64,000 nt of DNA from Apostichopus japonicus. Taxonomy: Eukaryota > Echinodermata > Holothuroidea > Aspidochirotida > Stichopodidae. Where the stretch lies: positions 3,754,001 through 3,818,000 of the forward strand of contig NC_092570.1 of NCBI RefSeq assembly GCF_037975245.1, read 5' to 3'. Position numbers and translations under genes: made by a program. The notes under the pieces were generated by a model. The model was not told where the DNA came from and did no database searches. It was given only the letters and a program-made list of their open reading frames with translations. This document shows, in pieces, positions 1 through 12,100 of the stretch (its first letter is position 1; every line of letters starts with the position of its first letter).

Positions 1-32
1 ATCCCACTGGTCTCTTGGATGTGAAAGTTTAC

Positions 33-116
33 CTCTCTGCATTTCCTTTTTGACAGGTGATGTTGAGGAAATATCAACATCATCTTCAGATACAACTTTC
101 TTTGAAGATTCTGTGC
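33..116 (-). CDS. B exon 1 (most 3' cassette exon seen)
   Basis: The acceptor is a tttcaacag type after position 117 and the donor is AGAG|gtaaac at 32-31. The exon is 84 nt, phase 1-1. It encodes TESSKKVVSEDDVDISSTS followed by a short basic tail. TES at the start and DVDIS in the middle match the other B exons. The gene continues to the left of the window. Confidence 0.7.
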
Positions 117-3100
117 CTGTTGAAATATTGAATTGTAACGCAAAGTTTTTATCGTTCAGTAGAGTACAAATATCTGGTTGATGACTTATCTGTTATATGC
201 TTAAACAAAATCATCTTACATAAAGAGATGTACCTTTAAAGGGGTAAACAATTTTTTGCAAGTTTTATCAATTCAAAATTTGTCAGGTATAGGCCTACTA
301 AGAGGAACTACAAAATGATAACATCTTGTTTGCATAGCGTTATTTTTATACCAATTATGTGTTATAGATTTTCTGAATTTTTAACAACTGTTGTATTTAT
401 AACTTATAGTAGATATATTTTACAACATTTATCTTCCAACAAGTTAATATTGATGTAAAACCCATGATTAAGTTATTAATTTTTTTTTTTTTTTTTGATA
501 GAAAGTTATTATTTGGGTGCAATTCTGTACATATTGAAATTGCTGTCAGTGATTATCAACCATATCAGCTGTTTTATTCTTCAAAATACAGCAAATTCAC
601 TTGAAAGTTCTGAAATCAAAATAATCATTTGTCTTTAGCATTACAGCAGATTACCGATATAACGGTTAAATTATGTATCTGAAAGAAAATAATGAGAGGC
701 ATGAAAGGAGGATACAACATGAATATCTCTCTTCCAATTCTTAATAACAATTTAAACCACATAATTTTCAAAATAAAATGACCACTTTTTATACCAATTC
801 CATCCAACGATTCTTTTCTGTTAGTCGTGTTTCGTGGCTTGTAAAACACCTGCATATCACTTTCACTTCTCCGCAAGCCTTTTCCTGGCCGCCGGGAAAG
901 CTTTCTTTCGCTGGTACTTCTTCCCAATTTCGTTTGTCGATCTTTCTTGAAGGTAAACTGCAATTCCTCGGTGTTGCCACTACTTTTACCGCTATTATCG
1001 AAGACATCGTATTCCTCGTCCTCTGACTTATCATCGACCGGCAAAGTTTTGTCGATTTCGCTCGGTTTACCAGCTTGTTTTGCTGAAAGCAAATTAATTT
1101 TTTATAGCTAGGATATCAAAGCATGTGTAATATAAACAAAATATTGATTAATTCATTCAAATAGTCACCTGAAACAGTTAAGTTTCAACACTATAATGTC
1201 ATTTCTGGTAATAATAATAATAATAGTCATAATTACAAAAGATATGAAGTACACCACTCTTTAAATTAAAAGACAAAAGTCTTCGCAACTTTTCTCTCTT
1301 GGTTTGAAAAAAACAAAGGAAAAAAATTGCATGACTGGACAATGGAGCCAAAAAAAATGATGTGTGAATGCTTACTGTATGAAAATGGCAACAAAATGAA
1401 CACATATTGGTAATTTCTTGACCAAAACAAATGAAACACCTGAAAAATAACATTTAAATGATCTTGGTGAAGATTTACTTAAACAAAACCTGAAACTAAA
1501 GGAATGGTTAGCTATAATTGTATAAAATTTAAGACAGTCTGATGTTTGGACCCTAACGGGACCTTCTTTAGAGACGGATTCGACTGAAAACAGGGTGCAA
1601 AAAATTAAATTGACGGATGGACAGACCAAGGAAATTGGAACAATTAACAAGAGTATAATTAGAAAGATGGGCAGTGATATGATAGTAAGCACAGAGATGA
1701 AAGATGTACTGGAGATGAAAGGGCTGCTGGAGATCAATCAACTTGTTTCTCCATCTGCCTATTTATCTTTTGTCCTCTTGTTTTGTAGTCTACCTCTAAA
1801 GAGGATCCTGACAAGATGGAGATATTTAAGTCACTAAGACTTTTATGCAATTGAAATGAGGGTCTTTGCAGTAGATAGGAAGTTTGCCAACATTTTCATT
1901 CCTAAGATTTACCGTCAGAATTCTGACTGATTTACCTTCAGAATTCTGACTGATTTACCGTCAGAATTCTGACTGATTTACCTTCAGAACCCTGACTGTT
2001 TTGTGTAATTGATAAAAAAAAATCATCAACTTCCTTTACTTGTTGATTTGTCAAAGTTGTACCCATTCATCTAGTAAGAGTAAACCATTTGTTCAAATAA
2101 TCTGAATACACACGAGCATTCATCACACCATATGCTAGTATTGAAAGTTTCCACTGACTGGATACTATGATTTGTATGCACTGTAATACATTAAACATAT
2201 AACTTGGTGGTGGAAAAGCATCCAAAATTAGTACATTAGATAAAAAATATCACAGGTCTAAGAACATGCCCCACTTCTAGAAGACCACATCTAGAACAGT
2301 TGGTCTGTGTGACCATGAGTTACAATTAAGTCAAGTTTTGCAGCACATTTATACTTATTTGACCATCAAACGTTGATAAATGTAATATTTTCAAATCCAT
2401 TAGCTAATAGGTACCATTTTTAAGTATACGGATTGGATCTGCATCAGTAGAGAACTAAAACATTTCTGCTGTAGAGGGAATATGTGTCTTCATAATGGCA
2501 AAGACTATGAACACCGTTCCAAAATTTGACAAAGAAAAAAATTTGACACGAATCTGTTGCAAAATAGGATTGAGTAAGTACCAAGTTTGTACATTTTAGT
2601 TGATGTTGAATTATTTAACAACAGGTCGTTATGGTGATCTGACCCCCATTCGATCTTAAAACAATGTGCATACGTACAATTAAAAGAAAGTTGTTTAATA
2701 CCATCAGCCACTGCAAAAAAAAACTTCCCACGTCAATAATAATTATCTTATAAATTTTGCCTAGCGAGCAAAATAATAAACAGATGTACCAGTTTCGGGG
2801 ATGAGAAACTGGTCTTTCTTCTTCTTTCCTCTTCTGACTAATGAGAGACGCTCTCTAGTGCCTCTCACAAAGTTACCAACTTTATTCCCAGTTTCTTTCT
2901 CACTGCTATATTGTGTTGCTTCTGAAATACAAGAGTCACTTTTCTCCTCAAACGTGTCTGGAAAGGTACTTGGCGACTCCTTGTTGGTGGAAACAGCCAA
3001 CTGATCTGCAAGTAAGTTAATGTTTTTAACTAATTGGTTTTTTTTAGTGTAAGATGTTACCTAACTTAGGGAACAACATTAGTCACATTGTGTGGATATG

Positions 3101-6100
3101 TAAATGATGATCTGAAAGAAAATAGAAAGTGGATGCTTTAGTAGCACATACCAGTTGAACAGTTTGGAAAAAGTACAAAGATGAATATGGGAGCATTTGA
3201 ACACCCGATATATTAAGCATCGCATATATTAAGCATCGCATCACAAACTTGCCTAGCACAAAATTTAGGCCTTGTGGGACAAGAAAAGCACCAAAACCTT
3301 CACCAAAGCTTTGAGACAAGAGACAAGTGAAGTCAATAGCTGAACATAACCCTGACAAATCCCTTCCAATCAACATTATATGTTTTCTAATACTGAAATA
3401 AAATGACAATGAACACCTCAAATTTTCCACATCTATTATAAGATTGATTCGTTTAATTATGTTCAATACAACTTTTAATTTTGGAAACTTTGAACAAAGC
3501 ACAACAAATTTTCAAACTCATGACGTATAGTATTCTATACAGATTCAAAGTGAGGGTCCCAACCAATTTTTAGGGTTGCAAGCAAAAATTTGGGGGTGGC
3601 CAAAATTTAGAAGAAAAACAAAATTATAACGATATTCTGATAAAAAAAAATGTGTAACTATCTTGAACACAGTTTACATCATAAGTTGCAAAAAATATAT
3701 ACCCAGTTTGGCCATTCAACAACTTTCAAGATTTCAATTTCTCAAAGTGGAGGGGAATACCATATCCCTGTGGATCCCTCCTGTTGGTCAAATCACCCAC
3801 CATGGGTGGGGGGGGGTGATGGGTTTGTTAAGAAGATAAAGGTGAAAGTTTGATCAAGTAACCCAATGGTAGCCAATACACACTATATATCAATAAATAC
3901 CAGCCGCAAGTACACAATGCAATGAAACTATGTTAGGATGGGGGAGCTTATAGTGCGATTAATTTCCCTTTTACAGTGACAACAATTCCTCCAATTATAC
4001 AAGTTTACAAGTAAGTTAACTTTAACATTCAAGGAATTGATTTTTATTTCTTCTGCTCACCATAAAGTTCAATTTGTACCCAAACTCCAAAATTGTTATT
4101 AAAAAAAAGTGGGAAAGAAACGGATTACCTTTCTCATTATCTTCATTGACAGCGGCTATTGCAGAGATATCAACATCAGCTTCCCTTACTTCTTCTATTC
4201 CAGATTCTGTGCATGTTAAACAGAATGAAATGTACTCCAAAAACACCCCCAATATTAGCTTACAACATTGCAGAAAGCAATAACAGCTCCCAAACATCCG
4301 TTCATGTATATGTGACATCATACATACCATCAGACGGTATCACATGATGCAGGAATTAACATTTATCCTCTACAAAAACGTTGTTTACAACAAACATACA
4401 TTAATATACAGTACAAAATTATCCAGTTTGAGATATTGGAGAATTATGTATTTCCTTGGTTAAACAATTGCTATAAAAAAAAGCCAAAATACCAATTTGA
4501 TTAAAAATTCTAGTAGATAGTTTTTTAAGGGTAATATTTTTTTTATTATCTAAGCTAATGCAGTATATTGGACAATTTTTATCCAGAATGTTATTAAAAA
4601 AACCAACAATGTATTCTTTTGAAGTTACATTAAATTGTTAAAATGTGGTTTAGAAGTTACAAATACAGACGAGTGAAAAAAAACAGGAAATCGTTGTTGC
4701 CTAAAACCAAAACCAAGATTAAGAAAGATAATTGACTAATAACTCCATTTTATCTGTATTCATGAAAAATGAACGTTATTAAAAGGGAAAATAATACTGT
4801 TAGTACCAAATCCACACTGAAGACTAATACATACCACTTTTGCTGCCGGGCAACTTTTCTTCCTTTCCGATCTTGCGTTTGATGGATGAGCGAAGTTTGT
4901 CAGTTCGTTCCATCAGATCGGTCAATCTCGTTTTTCCTTTTCCTTCTTTAGTCTCAGACTGTAACGATACCAAATTTGCGGAGCGACTATTTTCATTGCT
5001 AGAAACCTCATCTGTTGCAACAAATGTGTCAGGCAGTTTCCTCTCTCTACTGTCTAACTGAGCCCCAGAAGAGACATTCACATCTGTAAGTAATCAATGA
5101 CATGAAAATGGTTAAGTAAAAAGTGATCATAAATATACTCAATTTAGATTCGACAGTAACACAGTGTTTTCAATGATTAACCTTGTGGAGTGTTAGCTCA
5201 GTGGTTAACACCGGTGCCTTTCAATCATAAGGTCCCCAGTTTGATTCACTCCGAGATGAATGTATGTCGTCCAGTTAAAAGAGTTGTTGACAATTCATAA
5301 TCATGGACGTTAAATATGAACGTAAGAGACTGACTTCGATCAGCTTGCGTCTTTGATAAGCCAATGATGGCTTCTTCGCGAGTTCCTGCTTGCAGGAGGA
5401 TCTAATATACATAGTTGTACCTCTGGTAATTATTGAGGTTCGACTTGAATCCACCAACTGATCTTAACGATCATTCATACTTTTAATAGAAGACTGTCTT
5501 ACCTAACTCGATATCTTCACTGACAGATGTTGGTGCTGTGACATCAGCATCATCAGTTTCCCTCACATCTTCTTTCCTAGATTCTACACCTGTTGATAAG
5601 CATAAGTATGTACAAAAGCTTCAACAACATTAGCATAAAAAGTTGCTAAAGTGAACCAAAATCATGCACAAATCCATTATATATCAACTGAAAGACAATA
5701 GACTGTATAATTAATATGTTACATTACTGGATCAATTATTGAAAATCAACAACGAACACAGTAATACTGAAAACTTTGAAAGAAGCAGAAATTAAATTTT
5801 AGATGTTGGAAGATTTCAAAAATTGACATATTGTGCATGAACAACTCTAAGAGTGACTGTCCTAAATTTGACCGATCGATATGTTATTTGGATTAACACT
5901 TGGTAAGTTTGATAAAATTGTTGACCAAGCATAAAATGGCCAAGTCAACCTGAAATCCTTTACTTTCTGCTACCGTACTTCATATAGCCTAACATCCTTT
6001 AACAAAATTTACCTATACCTTTTACAAATTTTAATGAAATATAAACATAGAGAAGATTAAAATTGCTATTCTATTCAAATTAACTTACACAACCATACAC

Positions 6101-9100
6101 CCAGGCATTCAAATGAGGGCATAAAAGTTAAGCAAAGAGAAGATTACAGTTAAGAATTATGAAGCAGACATTGACTGAAACAAATTAGATTAAATTAAAT
6201 ATCAGCTTTAAATCCCATTTCTACTGTTTAAATGACTACTTTTTAGAGGGGAGGGGGGGGTGGGAGGTGTGTGCGGGTGGTCAATTTATTCATTGCAAAA
6301 TTCCCATTCTCCTGTTTATATTTAGAGGACAGAGAATATTCTTTTAATTTAGAATGGAATCAAAGTTGACAAATTCAAAATTACCATTATTATCACCGGT
6401 CAACTTTACTTCCTTTCTTAATTTGCGTCTGAAGGATGAGCGAAGATGACTTGCTGTTTTCTTAAAGTTTTTTAATTTTGTTCCTCCTTCTTGTTCCTTT
6501 TCTTCATCTTCTTCTTTAATGACAGACTGCAACGATGCTAAACTCACAGAGCCACTACAATCATTATCAACCTCATCTGTTACCATAAGTCTATCAGCAG
6601 CTTTTCTTCCTCCATAATCTAATTGTTGATCTGAAATAAAGTCAATATTCATTTAAAATAATCACCTCAAAAAAACAATGCCATTAACCAGTGAGAACAG
6701 TATCACAGAAATGTCACTCTATCTTCCACTAGCAACAACTATCTGAACGCCAAATGTATGATTGCATAAGTAAATTCAAATACTTTTCAAATTCATACAA
6801 TTTGTTAATAAAGAATGTTTTCCTCAGTTGTCTTATCAGCAGTAGTATCAGTCGATTCGTTCATTGTCAACAATTAATAGTATCAAAACCATTCCATTCA
6901 TATTACGTGAAGTAACACCTGATCAAAGCTACACTGCTAATATTACTCACAAATCCACATACTCAATGATCTAAAGCTTCAAGCTAGTGCCTGGTTTTAA
7001 CATTTTAATTGTAAATTTTAAAGTAACACATGGCTCTTCATCACTAACAAGTTAGTAACGAGAGGCTTTCAGAGATGTTTTAATTAAATAAACTGTAAAT
7101 TTTAAAGTAATACAGGGCCCTTCATCACTTAGCAGTTAAAGATGTTTTAATTTATCTGTAATAATTAACTTTAATTTGAAGTCAAAATTCAGAGTTGTGA
7201 TGGCTCTTCTCTATTTTTGATTAAAGTTTTACCTTTGTCGATGTCTTCATTGATGGACGTTGTTGCTGATTCATTAACCTCTGTTTCATCTTTTCTAGAT
7301 TCTGTGCCTGTTAATAGAGTAAAAAAATATATTACAAAGCTTGCACAGTAACACTCCAATCACACAGAGCTAAATATGCATTGCATATAAGTAAGTGCAA
7401 GACATTCTGTTCAAATCACATTTAAACTCAACAAACTATGTAGTTTTCATGCAAATTAACACTTCAAAGTTTTCAATGAAGACATGGAAATTTCACTTTT
7501 TGATAGTGGATTCTAATTGCCAAATGACTACTTTATTGGGGGGGGGGGTCAATTAATTTGTTTCAAAATTTAATTTCTCCTGTTTATATGAATAAAAAGA
7601 TTACTTTAGAGGACAGTGAATATTCTTTTAATTTAGAATGGAAATCAAAGTTGATAAATTCATACATACCATTGTTATCACCGGTCAACTTTTCTTCCTT
7701 TCTTAATTTGCGTCTGAAGGATGAGCGAAGATGACTAGCTGTTTTCTTAAAGTTTTTTAATTTTGTTCCTCCTTCTTCTTCTTCTTGTTCCTTTTCTTCT
7801 TCTTTAATAACAGACTGCGAAGATGCTAAACTCACAGAGCCACTACGTTCATTATCAAATTCATCTGCCACCATTGGTCTATCAGAGGCTTTGCTTTCTC
7901 TATAATCTAATTGTTGACCTGAAATAAAGTTAATGTTCATTAATCATTTAAATAATCATCTAAAAGAAATGTAATAAACATGTGAGAACATCATAGAAAC
8001 ATCCCTCTATCTGAAACTAGCTGAACCTATCTGAACTCCAAATGTTAGATTGTGTAAAAGTAAATAAAATATTAAACAAAATTCATAAGAATATTTTCCT
8101 CAGTTGTCTTATCAGCAGTTAGCTCAATGCACAATATTTGTACATTGCCAACAAAAAATAGTATAAAAAAAATTCTATTCACATTAAGTCAAATAACACA
8201 TGATAAGAATCTGAGGGTGATTTGCAAAAAAGGCTTCAAAAGTAAGAGCTACATATTCAATGATCTAAAGCTATCATGCTAGTGCCTGGTTTCGACATTT
8301 TTAACTGTAAATTTTACAGTAACACAGGGCTCTCCATTACTTACGAGTTAGTATCGAGAGGCATTCAGAGATGTTTTAATTTCATCTGTAATAATTAACT
8401 TTAATTTGAAGTCAGAATTCAGAGTTGTGATGGATCTCCTCTATTTTTGATTAAAGTTTTACCTTTGTCGATGTCTTCATTGATGGACGTTGTTGCTGAT
8501 TCATTAACCTCTGTTTCATCTTTTCTAGATTCTATGCCTGTTAATAGAGTGAATGTTTTATATTAGCTTTACCAATATGCATACATTTGGCAAAAGCAAC
8601 ACTAATCACACAGAACTAAATCTGCAAGAAGAATGCAAATATATATACAAAGCTTCTCTATTATTCTAACACAGAATATTAGCAACACCACAGCCACATG
8701 CAAATCATTGTCATCATATGAGAAACAAAGGACTGTTGAATATAACCAAACATGAATGACCACACTACCATTCAAATATGGTCTAGAAGTTACATATTCA
8801 TATAGCTATTGAAAAAAAAAACATCAACGAGTTAAGACCTAGAACAACTATTAACAGGGATTGAGAAGTTTGCTAATCAATTAAAAGGGGCATTAGGAGG
8901 CAATGTTAAATGTCAAATGTATACAAGGATGACAAAATGCTTACCACTTTTATCACGGTCAGGCAACTTTCTTTCCTTCCATAATTTGCGTCTGAAGGAT
9001 GTTCGAAGTTGACCAGTTGTCCTCTTAAAGTCACTGAATCTTGACTTTTCTTCTGTCACTGACGATTCCAAACTAACAGAGCCAATGTCAGATGATTTTG

Positions 9101-12100
9101 TCTCAACTCTTAATTCTAATTGTTGACCTGAAAACAAATTCCATGTCAACGTTTGATATAAAAATCCCTTTATAATAAAGCAGAAAGTGTATGCAAAGAT
9201 TACCACAGCTTCATAACTGTAAGACAACGATTTAATTGATTCACAATCTCAAATCAAAAATGAATTAGCCCATAATCCTCCCCCCCCACCCCTACCAAAA
9301 TATATACATATAAGTTACAGCAGTATTTCCTTCACACCTCCAAGTACTCAAGAGATCTTAAAAGTTTGTGTCAGAAGTTGATATTGTACAATAATTTTAT
9401 CCAAAGTCCAGCAATACAGTGTATATTTCTTCTATAGATATAAGTAAGCATTAACCGTCAAGAAAGTATGATTATGTTAATTTGAATTCAAACTCAAACT
9501 GTTCAAAGATATCATCCATCAGATTGATGATTTACCTTGGTCAATATCTTCATTGATAGCTTTTGATGATGAGATATCAACATCAGATTCCGTTAATTCT
9601 TGTTTCCTAGAGTCTGTACCTATTAAAAAAGGATGCTTCATCAACACTAAAATATGATGTCATAGAAAAACAGAATACTGAGAAAAAAAACTTCTGTATA
9701 TCAATATATAGATAACACCAGAGTGGTGATGTACAGTAGATAATTAATACCACACTTAAAGATCAACTTGCTTGTTTCTACAACAACCACATCACACAGC
9801 AGGCACCTAGCCAAGGGGGGGGGGGCGAATGGGGCAAACGCCCCCCCTTGAGCATATTTTTTTTGTATGTTTTTATGATATCGCTGGTAATTTCAAAATA
9901 GAAAATGCTTAGATGCAACTTGCAAGGCCTGGGAAGTGCCATTTCCAGCGATCTGGTAGGCATTTTCGGGCAAAATTTTCTTCTACGCTTCGGGCCAACT
10001 CAGAGTGGCGCTACGCTTCTAAAGATAGATTCCAATGCCGTATCTACGGCTCTGATAATTTGCCTACAGTTTCGCCCTCCCCTTGGCAAATTCCTCTCTA
10101 CGCGCCTGTCACACAGTAATATCAAACACTTTCAAGGGGCTAGAAACAGCTCCATTACAATCTTTGAGAATCTTAACCTGAGAAGCATCATTCCAGAATT
10201 TACTGATATATGACAAGAAGATCAGCACTCAAAAAACTCAATCTAGGTCAGTGTTTTCTTGTTCTCAATAGGCTACTCATTTTACTTAACCAGAATGAAA
10301 CATTTCATGGTTCCTTGCTGCTGTTCATTAGTTCCATTCATAGGGAAATTTCTAACAAAGCCCTAATACAACAACAGTAATTTATGCTCACAAACTTTTG
10401 TTGCCAAAGTAATGCTAAGCCCTGATATCAATTGCAACACACATCAGTGTGTGAAGACTATCTACCATTATCATCATACCAAGTTTGACGAAATTCCGAC
10501 TAGTAATAGTAGCCAAGTAATTGCAATTTGGAGTATTTCACGTCTGACCCCATGACCTCATTAATATTCATGAAATGAGCACCAAAATCAACAGGGTGAA
10601 TCTACTTACTATGGGCCACCCACTCGCCAAGTATGGTAATGATTGGTCATTCCCTTGTTGAGTTATTGTGCATACAAACTTTTCATAACGAAATAATGCT
10701 AGCCCCCCCCCCCTTATAAACATGCATGATATCAATTGCAACACACATCAGTGTGTGGAGACTATCTACCAATATCATCATACCAAGTTTGACGAAATTC
10801 CAATAAATAGTAGCCAGGTTATTGCAACTTGGGAGTTTTTCACGTTTGACCCGTGACCTCATTAATATTTTTTAACTTTGACCTCGTATAACTTCGCACA
10901 CGAAGGTCACACGGGGGTCAACCTATTGACATTTATGATCAGAAGGTACCTTTGACATCTGAAAATAGCATCGAAACTGTAAAAATCCCCAAAACACGAA
11001 AAGGTCACCAGAGGTCAAATTGAGGTCAAGGGTCACCCAGATGCGGGTCGACAACTGGATTACATTGAAGCAACTCCCAACCTTAACGGACAGTTCGTTC
11101 TCAAGTTATCACAAAAATACTAGTTTTTTTATCATTAATTGACCTTTGGTGACCTCGGATCACATGACCGTTAAGTTTGAAAATATTTCCCTATACCATT
11201 TGCAACTTGTCCCAAAATATCAACCGTGTCACACCTTGGAACTGAGAGTTATTGCATTAATTGTCTGAAAATTAACTTTGACCTTGTATAACTCCGCACA
11301 CAAAGGTCACACGGGGGTCAACCCATTGACATTTATGATCAGAAGGTACCTTTGACATCTGAAAATAGCATCGAAACTGTAAAAATCCCCAAAACATGAA
11401 AAGGTCACCAGAGGTCAAATTGAGGTCAAGGGTCACCCAGATGTGGGTCGACAATTGGATTATACTGAAGCAACTCCCAACTCTAACGGACAATTCGTTC
11501 TCAAGTTATCGCAAAAATACTAGTTTTTTAACATTAATTGACCTTTGGTGACCTCAGATCACATGACCGTTAAGTTTCAAAATGTTCCCCTAACCAGTTC
11601 ACAACTTGTCCCAAAATATCAACTTTGTTGCACATTGGCACTGGGAGTTACTGCAGTTTTAGTATTTTGGGTTTTTGGACCATAACTGACCTTTGTGAGC
11701 ACCAAAAACAATAGGGTTCATCTACTCACTATGGGCCACCCACCCACCAAGTTTGATCATGATCAGTCAATCCCTTGTTGAGTTATCGTGCATACAAGCT
11801 AAAGCGTCACACACACACACACACACACGCCAACCTGAATACATAGGTTCCTTTGCTTTTAGCAAGGAACCAAAAACAGGAAAGACTGACTTTAGTTTCA
11901 AAATTGAAACTTAAAGTACCTGTATTAAAATAGGGTTTTTTTATAAACATTTCAATTCCTTTAATTCTCTTTAATTTAATTTTTACCTACTAAACCAATT
12001 TCAATCATCATTGATCTCACAACTAATCATTTGAATATTGCCTAACAATATGTACGCATAAGCAAGAAACAAGAGCAGCCAAATTACACTATATACAAAC

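Larger units (their letters stand above)
6225..8550. repeat. Direct segmental duplication of one A+B cassette
   Basis: The segment 6,225-7,320 (A4 + B4 and introns) is repeated at about 7,517-8,550 (A5 + B5). Intron sequence is conserved too: the G-rich run before the A donor, 'gaatattcttttaatttagaatgga', and 'tatttttgattaaagttttacctttg'. The offset is about 1,288 nt at the A exon and 1,230 nt at the B exon. Confidence 0.85.
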
